A DNA stretch of 64,000 nucleotides from NCBI RefSeq assembly GCF_000282895.1, contig NZ_ALBQ01000011.1, positions 1 to 64,000 on the forward strand. Direction: 5' to 3'. Source of the stretch: Sphingomonas sp. ATCC 31555 (lineage in GTDB: Bacteria > Pseudomonadota > Alphaproteobacteria > Sphingomonadales > Sphingomonadaceae). Both the position numbers and the translations under genes were made by a program. The stretch's first letter is position 1, and each line of letters starts with the position of its first letter. Shown piece after piece: positions 27,058 to 36,799 of the stretch. The notes beneath the pieces were generated by a model that was not told the origin of the DNA, ran no database searches, and saw only the letters and a program-made list of their open reading frames with translations.

Positions 27058-28418
27058 GCCGCGGCTGTCTCGTCTTGGCGAGCCAGCCACTCCTCGAGCC
27101 ACTTGATCGTGTACTCGCCCTTCTGGAACTCGGGATCGTCGAGCAGTGCCTGGTGGAGCGGGATCGTCGTCTTGATGCCGTCGACCACGAACTCCTCGAG
27201 CGCGCGCTTCAGTCGCAGGATGCAGCCCTCGCGGGTGCGGCCATAGACGATCAGCTTGGCGATCATCGAATCATAGTAAGGCGGGATCCGGTAGCCCGAA
27301 TAGATGCCGCTATCGACGCGGACGTGCATGCCGCCCGGCGCGTGGAAGTGGGTGATCGTGCCCGGCGAGGGTGCGAAAGTCCGCGGATCCTCGGCGTTGA
27401 TGCGGCATTCGATCGCGTGGCCGCGGAACTCCAGATCCTCCTGGCGCACCGACAGGCCATGCCCTTCGGCGACGCGGATCTGTTCGCGGACCAGGTCCAT
27501 GCCGGTGATCATCTCGGTCACCGGATGCTCGACCTGGAGGCGGGTGTTCATCTCGATGAAGTAGAACTCGCCATTTTCCCACAGGAACTCGATCGTGCCG
27601 GCGCCGCGATAGCCCATGTCGGACATCGCCTTAGCGACGATCCCGCCCATGCGCGCGCGCTCTTCCGGCGTGATGACCGGCGACAGCGCCTCTTCGAGCA
27701 CCTTCTGGTGGCGGCGCTGGAGCGAGCAGTCGCGCTCGCCGAGATGGATCGCGTTGCCGTTGCCGTCGCCGAACACCTGGAATTCGATGTGGCGCGGATT
27801 GCCGAGATACTTCTCAAGATAGACGGTGGCATCGCCGAACGCAGCCTTCGCCTCGCTGCCGGCCTGTTGCATCAGCGTTTCGAGCTGGTCCTCGCTGGTG
27901 CAGACCTTCATGCCGCGACCACCGCCGCCCGAGGCAGCCTTGATGATCACCGGATAGCCGGCCTTGGCGGCGATCGCCTTGGCTTCTTCCAGATCCGCGA
28001 TCGGGCCGTCCGAGCCCGGCACCAGCGGCAGGCCGAGCGCGCCGGCGGTGCGCTTCGCCTCGATCTTGTCGCCCATGGTGCGGATATGCTCGGGCTTGGG
28101 GCCGACGAAGATCAGCCCGTGCGCCTCGACGATCTCGGCGAACTGGGCGTTCTCCGAAAGGAAGCCATAGCCCGGGTGGATCGCATCCGCGCCCGAGATC
28201 TCGGCGGCCGAGATGATGTTCGGGATGTTGAGATAGCTCTCCGCCGCCGACGGCGGGCCGATGCAGATCGCCTCGTCCGCCAGGCGCACATGCATCGCAT
28301 CGGCATCGGCGGTGGAGTGCACCGCCACCGTCTTGATGCCCATTTCATGGCAGGCGCGGTGGATGCGCAGCGCGATCTCGCCGCGATTGGCGATCAGCAG
28401 CTTCTTGATCTCGGGCAT
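27054..28418 (-). CDS. accC: Acetyl-CoA carboxylase, biotin carboxylase subunit
   Basis: A 454-residue biotin carboxylase: it carboxylates biotin on BCCP with bicarbonate and ATP. Family features include [21 protein letters not shown], the glycine-rich ATP-grasp loop [13 protein letters not shown], and [16 protein letters not shown]. It lies ten bases downstream of accB on the same strand, the classical accBC order. Confidence 0.97.
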   Translation of the reverse strand: MPEIKKLLIANRGEIALRIHRACHEMGIKTVAVHSTADADAMHVRLADEAICIGPPSAAESYLNIPNIISAAEISGADAIHPGYGFLSENAQFAEIVEAHGLIFVGPKPEHIRTMGDKIEAKRTAGALGLPLVPGSDGPIADLEEAKAIAAKAGYPVIIKAASGGGGRGMKVCTSEDQLETLMQQAGSEAKAAFGDATVYLEKYLGNPRHIEFQVFGDGNGNAIHLGERDCSLQRRHQKVLEEALSPVITPEERARMGGIVAKAMSDMGYRGAGTIEFLWENGEFYFIEMNTRLQVEHPVTEMITGMDLVREQIRVAEGHGLSVRQEDLEFRGHAIECRINAEDPRTFAPSPGTITHFHAPGGMHVRVDSGIYSGYRIPPYYDSMIAKLIVYGRTREGCILRLKRALEEFVVDGIKTTIPLHQALLDDPEFQKGEYTIKWLEEWLARQDETAAA

Positions 28419-28428
28419 GGCCGTTCCG

Positions 28429-28914
28429 TTACTCGACCACGACGAGCGGCTGGTCGAACTCGACCGGCTGGCCGTTCTCGACCAGGATAGCCTTGACCGT
28501 GCCGGCGGTGGGCGCCTGGATCGGGTTCATCACCTTCATCGCCTCGATGATCAGCAGCGTGTCGCCCGCGGCGACCTGCTGGCCAACGGTGACAAAGGTC
28601 TTCGCTTCCGGATTGGGCTTCAGATAGGCGGTGCCGACCATCGGCGACTTGACCGCGTTGGCGGCCGGCTGTGGCGCGGCGACGATCTCGGCCGGGGCAG
28701 CGGCTGCGGCCGGCGCGGCGGCGAGCATCGGCGCAGGCTGCGCCGCATACTGGACCGGCGCAGACGCCGCCGTCACCTTGCGGGCGACCCGGACGCGGCG
28801 TTCGCCGTCTTCGACTTCGATTTCGGTCAGCTGGGTGTCATCGAGCACGGCGGCGAGCTGGCGGACCAGCTCGATGTCGACCATCATTGCACCCGATTTG
28901 GATTCTTCGGCCAT
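28429..28914 (-). CDS. accB: Biotin carboxyl carrier protein
   Basis: A 161-residue BCCP. The C-terminal biotinyl domain ends with [13 protein letters not shown], the lysine of EAMK being the biotinylation site, and an Ala/Pro-rich linker precedes it (residues about 55-85). The N-terminus [20 protein letters not shown] is the usual alphaproteobacterial form. It delivers carboxyl groups between biotin carboxylase and the transferase. Confidence 0.96.
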   Translation of the reverse strand: MAEESKSGAMMVDIELVRQLAAVLDDTQLTEIEVEDGERRVRVARKVTAASAPVQYAAQPAPMLAAAPAAAAAPAEIVAAPQPAANAVKSPMVGTAYLKPNPEAKTFVTVGQQVAAGDTLLIIEAMKVMNPIQAPTAGTVKAILVENGQPVEFDQPLVVVE

Positions 28915-28958
28915 ACGACCCTTCTTTTGAAATTCGGTAAATGAAACGGCGCCCTCTG

Positions 28959-29393
28959 TCAGAGACGCGCGGCTGCTTCAAGCGCGAGCATATAGGAGTT
29001 TGCACCAAACCCGGCCACTGTGCCTTTCGCAGCACGGCCGACGAAGCTCGTGTGGCGGAAGGATTCACGAGCGTGCGGATTGGAGAGGTGCACTTCGATC
29101 ACCGGCGTTCGGATGCTCTTGATCGCATCGTGTAGCGCGACCGAGGTGTGGGTGTAGCCGCCCGGATTGAGGAGGACGGCGCGGGCGCCATCGGCCTGTG
29201 CCTCGTGCAGCCAGTCGATCAGATGGCCCTCGTGGTTCGATTGGCGCATCTCGATCTCCAGGCCAAGCTCGCGGGCGCGGTCCTCCAGCATGCCAGCAAT
29301 GTCGTCCAGCGTGTCCGACCCATAGATTTCCGGCTCGCGCAGGCCCAGCAAATTCAGGTTGGGACCGTTCAAGACGAAGATCGTATCGGCCAA
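28959..29393 (-). CDS. aroQ: Type II 3-dehydroquinate dehydratase
   Basis: A 144-residue enzyme of the shikimate pathway, third step. The type II motifs are present: [15 protein letters not shown] [17 protein letters not shown] with the catalytic tyrosine, [14 protein letters not shown] [13 protein letters not shown], and [12 protein letters not shown]. It is located 44 bases upstream of accB; aroQ-accB-accC is a common alphaproteobacterial order. Confidence 0.96.
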   Translation of the reverse strand: MADTIFVLNGPNLNLLGLREPEIYGSDTLDDIAGMLEDRARELGLEIEMRQSNHEGHLIDWLHEAQADGARAVLLNPGGYTHTSVALHDAIKSIRTPVIEVHLSNPHARESFRHTSFVGRAAKGTVAGFGANSYMLALEAAARL

Positions 29394-29472
29394 AGCAGGC
29401 GCCTTTCGGTTGCGGGCAGGATGCGGTCCTCCCTATATGAGCCGGCGTCTCCGATCAAATCCAAGGCTCTTC

Positions 29473-30477
29473 ATGCATAGCGACGGCACCGTCTCCATCC
29501 GCGTCAACGGCGAACACAAGCGCATCACCGCCGGGCTTACGCTCGCGCAGCTGGCCGAGGAGCTGGGGTTGGTGCCCGAAAAGCTCGCGGTGGAACGCAA
29601 TCTAGAGGTGGTGCCGCGCTCGACGCTGTCCCAGGTGATCGTCGAAGATGGAGACGAGCTGGAAATCGTGCATTTCGTGGGTGGCGGCGACCATGCCGGC
29701 CCGCTGGCGGACGACAGCTGGACGGTGGCGGGCAAGACCTTCCGCTCGCGCCTCATCGTCGGCACCGGCAAGTATAAGGATTTCGAGCAGAACGCGGCCG
29801 CCGTGGCCGCCTCGGGCGCCGAGATCGTCACCGTCGCGGTGCGCCGGGTGAACGTGAGCGACCCCAAGGCGCCGATGCTCACCGACTATATCGATCCGAA
29901 GAAGATCACCTATCTTCCCAACACCGCGGGCTGCTTCGATGCCGAATCGGCGATCCGAACGCTGCGGCTGGCGCGCGAGGCGGGCGGCTGGGAGCTGGTG
30001 AAGCTGGAAGTGCTGGGCGAGGCGCGTACGCTCTACCCGGACATGGTCGAGACGCTGCGCGCGACCGAGGTGCTGGCCAAGGAAGGCTTCAAGCCGATGG
30101 TCTACTGCGTCGACGATCCCATCGCCGCCAAGCGGCTGGAGGATGCCGGCGCCGTCGCAATCATGCCGCTCGGCGCACCGATCGGATCGGGCCTCGGCAT
30201 TCAGAACCAGGTGACGATCCGGCTGATCGTCGAGGGCGCCAAGGTGCCGGTGCTGGTGGATGCCGGCGTCGGCTCGGCATCGGACGCGGCGGTGGCGATG
30301 GAGCTGGGCTGCGACGGCGTGCTGATGAATACCGCGATCGCCGAGGCCAAGGACCCGATCCTGATGGCGGCGGCGATGAAGGCGGCGGTGGAGGCCGGGC
30401 GGCTTTCCTATCGCGCAGGCCGCATGGCGAAGCGCCGCTATGCCGATCCGTCGAGCCCGCTGGCGGGGCTCATCTGA
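29473..30477 (+). CDS. thiSG: ThiS-ThiG fusion (sulfur carrier plus thiazole synthase)
   Basis: A 334-residue protein with a ubiquitin-like ThiS domain (residues about 5-75, ending FVGGG) fused to ThiG (about 85-330, [14 protein letters not shown]...). ThiG forms the thiazole of thiamine from DXP, dehydroglycine and ThiS thiocarboxylate. The active-site lysine lies in LVKLEVLG. ThiS normally needs a free C-terminal Gly-Gly, which here is internal. The frame extends upstream, but the fold starts at the ATG chosen. No TPP riboswitch precedes it. Confidence 0.9.
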   Translation: MHSDGTVSIRVNGEHKRITAGLTLAQLAEELGLVPEKLAVERNLEVVPRSTLSQVIVEDGDELEIVHFVGGGDHAGPLADDSWTVAGKTFRSRLIVGTGKYKDFEQNAAAVAASGAEIVTVAVRRVNVSDPKAPMLTDYIDPKKITYLPNTAGCFDAESAIRTLRLAREAGGWELVKLEVLGEARTLYPDMVETLRATEVLAKEGFKPMVYCVDDPIAAKRLEDAGAVAIMPLGAPIGSGLGIQNQVTIRLIVEGAKVPVLVDAGVGSASDAAVAMELGCDGVLMNTAIAEAKDPILMAAAMKAAVEAGRLSYRAGRMAKRRYADPSSPLAGLI

Positions 30478-31247
30478 TGCGCGCGGCTGGACTGGCGGTG
30501 CTGGCGCTGGTCGCGGTGGCGGGCTGCCATCCCCGGCCGCAGTCCGACCCCGTCGTCAACGAAGGCCCGATCTCGGCCGAGCCGGTGACGCTGACCGCCG
30601 CCGACGGGGTGAAGATCGCCGGCGTCTATACCCGCGCAGCAAAGCCCAAGGCGCTGCTCCTGCTGTTCCACCAGGACAAGTCAGGCAAGGACGAATATGC
30701 GCTGCTCGCGCCCCAGCTGGCGCAGGCCGGCTATTCCTCGCTGCGAATCGATCAGCGCGCAGGCGGCGATCTGTACGGCGTGAACGAAACGGTGAAGGCG
30801 CGCGGCCATTCGGCCAGCTATGCGGAGGCGCAGCAGGACCTCGATGCCGCCTTTGCATGGGCGCAGCAGCAGAAGATGCCGATCGTGCTGTGGGGCAGCA
30901 GCTATTCAGCGGCCTTGGTCTTCCCGCTCGCAGCCGCGCATCCCGGCGCAGTGAAGGCGCTGCTCGCCTTTTCGCCTGCGGAGTATCTTGACGACAAGGG
31001 TGCGGTGGCGCGCGCAGCGAAGCAGGTCACCGTGCCGATCTTCGTCACTTCCTCCCAGGATGGGCATGAAGTGGATGCCGCGCGGACGATCCTCGCCGCG
31101 TCGCCGGCAACCCAGAAGACGCAGTTCGTGCCGAAGCTGGGCGGTGTGCATGGCAGCTCGACACTGTTGCGGACCAAGAACCCGCAAGGCGCGCTGGAAG
31201 CATGGCGCGCAACCATGGCGTTTCTCGACGAGGCGACGCGCGGCTGA
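30477..31247 (+). CDS. Alpha/beta hydrolase lipoprotein
   Basis: A 256-residue predicted lipoprotein: lipobox VAGC at Cys17. The hydrolase core has the nucleophile elbow GSSYSAA with Ser142 and a C-terminal GGVHGSSTL carrying the likely catalytic His. It probably acts in the periplasm or at the outer membrane on an ester or peptide that cannot be named. Its ATG overlaps the thiSG stop by one base, although no functional link is obvious. Confidence 0.8.
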   Translation: MRAAGLAVLALVAVAGCHPRPQSDPVVNEGPISAEPVTLTAADGVKIAGVYTRAAKPKALLLLFHQDKSGKDEYALLAPQLAQAGYSSLRIDQRAGGDLYGVNETVKARGHSASYAEAQQDLDAAFAWAQQQKMPIVLWGSSYSAALVFPLAAAHPGAVKALLAFSPAEYLDDKGAVARAAKQVTVPIFVTSSQDGHEVDAARTILAASPATQKTQFVPKLGGVHGSSTLLRTKNPQGALEAWRATMAFLDEATRG

Positions 31248-31250
31248 GCG

Positions 31251-31276
31251 GGAACCGGTTCAGCCCGATGCACGTT
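31251..31276 (+). promoter_or_regulatory. Sigma-EcfG (general stress) promoter
   Basis: GGAAC, a 17-base spacer and CGTT match the alphaproteobacterial EcfG consensus GGAAC-N16/17-CGTT exactly. The leader to the csbD ATG is about 55 bases. Confidence 0.8.
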
Positions 31277-31338
31277 ATTTCAGGCAAGTCGCAGGTGTCG
31301 TGTTGTGTGGCACCCGACCTTAGCCAGGAGTATCGATC

Positions 31339-31509
31339 ATGGGCGAGCTGACCGACAAGATCAAAGGCAATCTCAATGAGCTGGCCGGCAAGGTGAAGCA
31401 GCAGAGCGGCAACCCCGAAACGCGCGACGAAGGCGCGGCGCAGGAAGCCAAGGGCAAGGCCCAGCAGTTCGGCGGCAAGGTGAAGGGCGCCCTCGGCGAC
31501 GACATCTGA
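31339..31509 (+). CDS. csbD: CsbD-like small stress protein
   Basis: A 56-residue hydrophilic protein: MGELTDKIKGNLNELAGKVK..., with the repeated KGKAQQ/GKVKG segments of the CsbD family. CsbD members are induced by general stress in many bacteria, though their mechanism is unknown. AGGAG is eight bases ahead of the ATG. The exact EcfG-type promoter places it in the general stress response. Confidence 0.9.
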   Translation: MGELTDKIKGNLNELAGKVKQQSGNPETRDEGAAQEAKGKAQQFGGKVKGALGDDI

Positions 31510-31534
31510 GCCGTTTGAGAGACCGGACATTTGG

Positions 31535-31572
31535 ACGGGTCGTGCCGAAAGGCGCGGCCCGTTCGCGGTTTT
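31535..31572 (+). terminator. Terminator after csbD
   Basis: ACGGGTCGTGCC, loop GAAA, GGCGCGGCCCGT: a 12-pair stem with two G-U pairs, then TCGCGGTTTT. It probably ends the single-gene csbD transcript. Confidence 0.7.
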
Positions 31573-31617
31573 GGGGCCTTGAATCCTCGTCCAGCGAAGA
31601 GGGGCTGAAGAAGCCGA

Positions 31618-31875
31618 TCAGTCTGGCACGTAGAACGCCCATAGATCGGGCTCGACCTGCGCGGCGGCGAATCGCACCGGGGCCGTTGCCGGGCCGATTT
31701 CGCAGATCATGAACGAGAACATGTCGCTGGTATGCAGCGGATGGGGCAGGCGCACCGTCTTCTTGTCGATCCAGCGCCATTCCCGCTGCCAGACCGGCTG
31801 ACCGTTGATTCGGGCGCGATCCCCCCGCTTGCCGAGATGCGCCGTACGCCACCGATCAACCATCTGCTGTACCAT
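31618..31875 (-). CDS. Hypothetical protein, 85 residues
   Basis: A small, mostly soluble protein with several Trp and Arg residues (WRTAHLGKRGDRARINGQPVWQREWRWI). I do not recognise the family. It lies between the csbD terminator and the ThDP-enzyme gene. No strong ribosome site is visible, so a start at the fifth codon (MVDRW) is equally possible. Confidence 0.55.
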   Translation of the reverse strand: MVQQMVDRWRTAHLGKRGDRARINGQPVWQREWRWIDKKTVRLPHPLHTSDMFSFMICEIGPATAPVRFAAAQVEPDLWAFYVPD

Positions 31876-31917
31876 GTGCCCAATGTAAGCAGAGGCGGTT
31901 AATGGGTTCCTATCCTT

Positions 31918-33573
31918 TCAGCGATTCCGCAGCTTCTGGACGGTGGTGGCGGGGCTGATAAATTCGATATCCGTCTTGCAATGCAACAGCTTGAGGCCGG
32001 GCCGGGCCAACGCTTCAGCCAGCGCGGGAGCGAAGGCTTCGGTAGTGTCGACGCTGGTGGCCCATCCCCCATAGGCGCGCGCCAGGGCGGCGAAATCGGG
32101 ATTGTGCAGGGTGGTGCCGGAAAGGCGCGCCGGGAACTCACGCTCCTGGTGCATCCGGATGGTGCCATAGGCGCCGTTATCCACCACGATCACCAGCAGA
32201 TCGCAGCCATATTGCACGGCGGTGGCCAGTTCCTGGCCATTCATCAGGAAATCGCCGTCACCCGCCAACGCTATGACGCGACGTTCCGGAAAGCGGCGCG
32301 CGGCGGCGACGGCGGCGGGCACGCCATAGCCCATCGCACCGGCAGTGGGGGCGAGCTGGCTCGGCTGCGGAGCGTAGTGCCAGTAGCGATGCCACCAGCC
32401 CGAGAAGTTGCCCGCGCCGTTGCAGATGATTGTGTCCGCCGGCAGCGCAGTGCGCATGGCGGCAACACATTGGCCCAGGTCCAGCGCCACGCCCTCGCGG
32501 GGCTGCGGTGTCGACCATTCCAGCCATTCGGCGTGCGCGGCGGCACCGTCGAAGCGAGGCAAGCCCGCCGCTTCGACCATCGCGGCCGCGGCAACGGCGA
32601 ATTCGAAAGGCCGGGCGCAGATCGGCAGATCGACGCGATAGACGCGGTGGAACTCGCCGGGATCGGGATGGACATGGACCAGCATCTGGCCCGGATGATC
32701 CGGCGTGATCAGGCTGTAGCCATCGGTCGTCGCCTCACCGAGTCGCGCACCGACGACGAGCAGCAGATCCGCCGCCCGGATCCGTTCGACCAGCCTGGGG
32801 CTTGGGCCATAGCCGAGGTTCCCCGCCCATATCGGCGAGGTGTTGTCGATCGCATCCTGCCGCCGGAACGCGCAGGCCACTGGGAGGTCGATCGTTTCCG
32901 CGAAGCGGGCGAAGTCCTCGGCCGTGTCCGAATCCCAACCGCCGCCGCCCACGATCGCGATCGGTCGCTCGGCGCCGCGCAGCAATTCGAACAGCTGATC
33001 GAGGTCGAACGGGTCGGCCGCCTGGATCGGCTCGGCGACGGCGGGGCGATCGACAGCCTCAACGACGTCCAGGAGCATGTCCTCCGGGAGCGCGATCACC
33101 ACCGGCCCCGGCCGGCCCGAGGTCGCGACGTTCCAGGCGCGTGCCACATATTCGGGGATGCGCCGCGCATCCTCGATACGCGTCGCCCATTTGGCGAGCG
33201 GCGCGAACATTGCCGGCAGATCGACTTCCTGAAACCCCTCGCGGTCGCGCATGCCTCGGTCGACATCGCCCACGAACAGCAGCATCGGCTGCGAATCCTG
33301 CAGTGCGACATGCACGCCGATGCTGGCATTGGTGGCGCCTGGTCCGCGCGTCACGAAGCACACGCCCGGCCGCCCGGTCATCGCCCCGTCCGCGCAAGCC
33401 ATGAACGCGGCGCCGCCTTCCTGCCGGCACGTGACGACATCGATGTCGGGCGTGTCGTGCAGCGCATCGAGCACGGCGAGAAAGCTCTCGCCCGGTACCT
33501 GGAAGATCCGGTCGCAGCCCTGCGCCACCAGATTGTCGACGAGGATGCGGCCCCCGGTGCGTTTTGCGGTCAT
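31918..33573 (-). CDS. Thiamine-diphosphate-dependent enzyme (acetolactate-synthase-like)
   Basis: A 551-residue ThDP enzyme with PYR, middle and PP domains: the activating Glu in CRQEGGAAF near residue 48, GDGDFLMNGQELATAV with the ThDP-binding GDG and the downstream DN. It resembles the large subunit of acetolactate synthase but no small subunit is adjacent, so it may be a catabolic or other lyase/ligase. Starts at MTAKRTGGRI, because residues before it are not conserved. Confidence 0.85.
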   Translation of the reverse strand: MTAKRTGGRILVDNLVAQGCDRIFQVPGESFLAVLDALHDTPDIDVVTCRQEGGAAFMACADGAMTGRPGVCFVTRGPGATNASIGVHVALQDSQPMLLFVGDVDRGMRDREGFQEVDLPAMFAPLAKWATRIEDARRIPEYVARAWNVATSGRPGPVVIALPEDMLLDVVEAVDRPAVAEPIQAADPFDLDQLFELLRGAERPIAIVGGGGWDSDTAEDFARFAETIDLPVACAFRRQDAIDNTSPIWAGNLGYGPSPRLVERIRAADLLLVVGARLGEATTDGYSLITPDHPGQMLVHVHPDPGEFHRVYRVDLPICARPFEFAVAAAAMVEAAGLPRFDGAAAHAEWLEWSTPQPREGVALDLGQCVAAMRTALPADTIICNGAGNFSGWWHRYWHYAPQPSQLAPTAGAMGYGVPAAVAAARRFPERRVIALAGDGDFLMNGQELATAVQYGCDLLVIVVDNGAYGTIRMHQEREFPARLSGTTLHNPDFAALARAYGGWATSVDTTEAFAPALAEALARPGLKLLHCKTDIEFISPATTVQKLRNR

Positions 33574-33613
33574 GCCGCCATGGTAGGCGCGCGGGGGCCG
33601 CCAAGTCGAGCGT

Positions 33614-34495
33614 TCAGCTTGCCCATTCGGCGGCGAGCTGTTCCGCGCTGCCGGCATAATGGTTGCGATCGACGCCGCCGGCCGCGTCACCGGGAATACC
33701 GGGCACCTGCGTAGGACCGTCCGAATATTGCCACAGCCAATAGCTGTTCCAGCTGCGCTGGACGACGGCCGTCCCCGAATATTGCGCCAGCCACAGCCGG
33801 TGCGCGCCGAAGAACGGATCGACCTGATTGCCGAGCTGCTCCTTGATCAGGTGCCCCGAATACAACACTGCGCGGCGGCCGAGCTTGTCGTAGATCCGCT
33901 CGAGAAATTCGCGGGCGCCGTCCAGCGTCATCTGGTTGTTCGGGCTCGGTTCGTAGTCCAGCGCGATCAGCGTGCGGTCGTCGGGCTTGGCCCAGGCAAG
34001 CAGATTCTCCACCTGCGCCGCCGGGGGCAGGGCGGTGCCCCAATGATAGGCGCCCCATAGCAGCCCCGCTTTGGTGGCGGCCGCACGGCGATCGTCGTAG
34101 AGTTCGTCGCGGCCGCTGGTGCCGGTCGTCGCCTTGTGGATGATGCCGAGCACGCCGGCCGCGCGCGCTGCAGCGAAATCGGTGACGCTGTTGCGATGGT
34201 AGAGATCGACCACCGCCGGAATGCGTGGCAGCCCGGCGGCCGCCACAGGGGCAGCCGGTGCCGGTTGCAACGCGCCGCACCCGCCGCTCCACACGAAGTT
34301 CTGCTCGGCGGTGCCGTACCACAGCGCATTGCCCTGCACCGGATCGCCCACCGCCACGCTCGTAACGGCGATGGTGGTGCCTGGCGCCAGCTTGCGAACG
34401 ACCGGCGCGCTCGTCCGTGGCGCCCCGGAGCGGAGATTGACCAGCGTGGTCGTGCGCACCGTCCCGCTGATCGGCGTCGTACCTGCCCCCGCCAT
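33614..34495 (-). CDS. GH25 muramidase with N-terminal SH3 domain
   Basis: A 293-residue protein. Residues about 8-65 form a bacterial SH3 domain (VRTTTLVNLRSGAP...); residues about 90-285 are a glycoside hydrolase family 25 lysozyme with the DxE motif LDYEPS and N-terminal catalytic Asp in VVDLYHRN. No signal peptide is visible, which is usual for phage endolysins. Its ATG overlaps the stop of the small membrane gene upstream by one base (TGATG). No phage structural genes are nearby. Confidence 0.85.
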   Translation of the reverse strand: MAGAGTTPISGTVRTTTLVNLRSGAPRTSAPVVRKLAPGTTIAVTSVAVGDPVQGNALWYGTAEQNFVWSGGCGALQPAPAAPVAAAGLPRIPAVVDLYHRNSVTDFAAARAAGVLGIIHKATTGTSGRDELYDDRRAAATKAGLLWGAYHWGTALPPAAQVENLLAWAKPDDRTLIALDYEPSPNNQMTLDGAREFLERIYDKLGRRAVLYSGHLIKEQLGNQVDPFFGAHRLWLAQYSGTAVVQRSWNSYWLWQYSDGPTQVPGIPGDAAGGVDRNHYAGSAEQLAAEWAS

Positions 34496-34878
34496 CAGCC
34501 GACCGCTCCATCCGCGGCAGTTGCTGGCACGGACGTCGGGGTGGGTGTGCCGTTGCCCTCTTTCGGTGCGAAGCGGGACATAAACCCTTCGATGAAGTCC
34601 GCTCCGGCATAGCCGGCGGCGGCAAGCGTGAAGATCTGCTCGGCCGAAATCTGCGCAAGGTTCTGGATCAGCTGCGCCGCGGCGAGCGCTCCCGCGATGA
34701 AGCCGATCAGCAGCGACACGATCAGCTGCGATGGCACGATCATCTCCGCCAGCGTGGCGTTCGAGGTCGAAGCCTGATCGTTGAGTTTCTTCATTCCGAC
34801 GATCACACGAATCGCCTGACCCATGGCCCCGGCAAGCCCGCCGAGCACGAGTAGTTGAATCCAAGCCATTGCCCCCAT
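34495..34878 (-). CDS. Small membrane protein, possible holin
   Basis: A 127-residue protein with two to three hydrophobic segments (about 4-28, 47-72 and perhaps 85-100). GGAGGG lies five bases before the chosen ATG; an upstream in-frame ATG overlaps that ribosome site. It is translationally coupled to the GH25 gene. Size, topology and position are those of a holin next to its endolysin, but no sequence signature confirms it. Confidence 0.6.
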   Translation of the reverse strand: MGAMAWIQLLVLGGLAGAMGQAIRVIVGMKKLNDQASTSNATLAEMIVPSQLIVSLLIGFIAGALAAAQLIQNLAQISAEQIFTLAAAGYAGADFIEGFMSRFAPKEGNGTPTPTSVPATAADGAVG

Positions 34879-34890
34879 CTTACCCTCCAT

Positions 34891-35219
34891 CGTTCAGGAT
34901 TGAAGCCAGTCAAGCCAAGATAATATTGGCACAGAGTGCTTCCAGAGGCGAGTCGGAACTATATCGGGCCGGTGAAACATAAATATAGATGCAGATGGTG
35001 TGGTAGGAAATACTATGTCCTATCGTGCAGGGATGTAATGGCTTCGTCTGTTGCAAGGTACGAAAATGGAGCGTGCTGTGCCTGCAGGACGTCCTGTTCC
35101 GAACGGCGCGACGGCAGGGTCGCGACGCCCGCGCCAAAGTTGAAAGCCGGTTCAGGTTCGCTTGACCGGGCCGCCCCGCCGGTATTATCGCCGCCGCAAT
35201 CAGATGGAGGGAATCGTCG
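34891..35219. other. Intergenic region before scoA
   Basis: About 330 bases without a gene. The first half is notably AT-rich compared with its surroundings. Just before scoA, TTGACC (35162-35167) lies 15-17 bases ahead of TATTAT/TTATCG, a plausible scoA promoter, and GGAGGG is the ribosome site. A TGGCAC...GC element near 34927 has the wrong spacing for sigma-54. Confidence 0.45.
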
Positions 35220-35927
35220 ATGGACAAGCTCTACCCCAACGCGAACGCAGCGCTGGAAGGGCTGCTGTTCGACGGGATGATGATCTGCGCGGGCGGTTTC
35301 GGCCTGTGCGGCATCCCCGAGCGGCTGATCGACGCGATCCAGGCTTCGGGCGTCAAGGATCTCACCATCGCCTCCAACAATGCCGGCATCGACAACGAGG
35401 GCCTGGGCAAGCTGCTGCGCAGCCGTCAGGTGAAGAAGATGATCTCTTCGTACGTCGGCGAGAACAAGGAATTCGAGCGGCAGTATCTCTCCGGCGAGCT
35501 CGAGGTGGAGTTCTGCCCGCAGGGCACGCTGGCCGAGCGTTGCCGCGCCGGCGGCGCGGGCATCCCCGGCTTCTATACCAAGACCGGCGTCGGCACGAAG
35601 GTGGCTGAGGGCAAGGAAGTGAAGGTGTTCGACGGCGAGGAATATATCCTCGAGCGCGGCATTCGCGCCGACATCTCGATCATCAAGGGCTGGAAGGCCG
35701 ACGAGGCGGGCAACCTGATCTTCCGAAAGACGGCGCGCAACTTCAACCAGCCGATGGCCACCGCCAGCCACCTCTGCATCGCGGAGGTGGAGGAAGTGGT
35801 ACCGGTCGGCAGCCTCGATCCAGACCAGATCCACCTTCCGGGCATCTATGTGAAGCGGATGATCGTCGGCGCGCCGTACGACAAGAAGATCGAATTCCGC
35901 ACCGTGCGCTCGCGCGAGGCGGTATGA
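35220..35927 (+). CDS. scoA: 3-Oxoacid CoA-transferase subunit A
   Basis: A 235-residue subunit A of succinyl-CoA:3-ketoacid CoA-transferase. It activates acetoacetate for breakdown of ketone bodies and ketogenic substrates. Motifs include [17 protein letters not shown] and the glycine-rich [16 protein letters not shown]. It overlaps by four bases the phosphatase gene which, unusually, stands between it and scoB. Confidence 0.95.
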   Translation: MDKLYPNANAALEGLLFDGMMICAGGFGLCGIPERLIDAIQASGVKDLTIASNNAGIDNEGLGKLLRSRQVKKMISSYVGENKEFERQYLSGELEVEFCPQGTLAERCRAGGAGIPGFYTKTGVGTKVAEGKEVKVFDGEEYILERGIRADISIIKGWKADEAGNLIFRKTARNFNQPMATASHLCIAEVEEVVPVGSLDPDQIHLPGIYVKRMIVGAPYDKKIEFRTVRSREAV

Positions 35928-36799
35928 TCCGGGCAGGGCTGCTGCTGGCGGCCGGCTTGGCACTTTCGGGCTGCGTCGTCGACACGACGGTAATGCAGGC
36001 GCCGCCTGCACCCGTCGCCGCGCCTGGTGCCGTGCCCGCGGGCATGCAGTATCTCTACGGCTCTGGCGAGGCGGCGGCGCTCAGCGTGCAGGCGTATAAC
36101 GCGCTGGTGGACAGCGTGCGCACCCGCATGGCCAAGGGTGTCTCCACCTCGGCGGTTCTCGCACCCGGTGCGACGCTGGCTGCACCGCGCTTCGAATCCT
36201 GCGGCGACAAGCCCCCGGCAGCGGTGTTCGACGTAGACGAGACGATGGTGCTCAACCTGGGCTATGAAGGCGACGATGCGCAGCGCACCGGCGGCTGGGA
36301 TTCTGCCCGCTGGGATCGCTGGGAGAAGACCGGCGCCAGCAAGGTCGCGGCAGTGCCGGGCGCGATCGAGGCGGTGCGGGCGCTGCGGGCGATGGGCGTT
36401 GCGGTGATCTTCAACACCAATCGCGCCGCCGCAAACGCCGCCGAGACGGAAGCGGCGATCGCCTTTGCCGGCATCGGCCCCGCCAAGCACGGCGAAACGC
36501 TGTTTCTGAAGGGCGATGTCGACGGCAAATCCGCCAAGGACGGCCGCCGCGCCGCCATCGCACAGCGATGGTGCGTGGTGGCGATGGGCGGTGATCAGCT
36601 GGGCGACTTCACCGATCTGTTCGCACCGCTCCGCCCGCCCGAACGCCGCACTGCCGCCGCCGGACCGGCGATCGGGGCAATGTGGGGCCGCAGCTGGTTC
36701 GTGCTGCCCAATCCCGTGTACGGAACCGGGCTCGGTTCCACCTATGACCAAACCTTCCCGCCGGCGACACGCTGGGCGGACCCGCAGGAGAAGCGATAA
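35924..36799 (+). CDS. HAD acid phosphatase lipoprotein (e(P4)-like)
   Basis: A 291-residue lipoprotein (lipobox LSGC at Cys17) of the class B/P4 acid phosphatase group. Motif I is [10 protein letters not shown], with downstream NTNRAA and DFTDLF matching motifs II to IV. Homologues dephosphorylate nucleotides on the outer membrane. It overlaps both scoA (ATGA) and scoB (TAATG), so the three genes are translated as one unit. Confidence 0.87.
   Translation: MIRAGLLLAAGLALSGCVVDTTVMQAPPAPVAAPGAVPAGMQYLYGSGEAAALSVQAYNALVDSVRTRMAKGVSTSAVLAPGATLAAPRFESCGDKPPAAVFDVDETMVLNLGYEGDDAQRTGGWDSARWDRWEKTGASKVAAVPGAIEAVRALRAMGVAVIFNTNRAAANAAETEAAIAFAGIGPAKHGETLFLKGDVDGKSAKDGRRAAIAQRWCVVAMGGDQLGDFTDLFAPLRPPERRTAAAGPAIGAMWGRSWFVLPNPVYGTGLGSTYDQTFPPATRWADPQEKR

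Noticed and set aside
29394..29472. TPP riboswitch ahead of thiSG
   Set aside because: None of the conserved CTGAGA or ACC-GAACCTGAT elements is present in the leader.
34926..34942. Possible sigma-54 promoter (TGGCAC...TGCT)
   Set aside because: GG and GC are separated by 8 bases and not 10.
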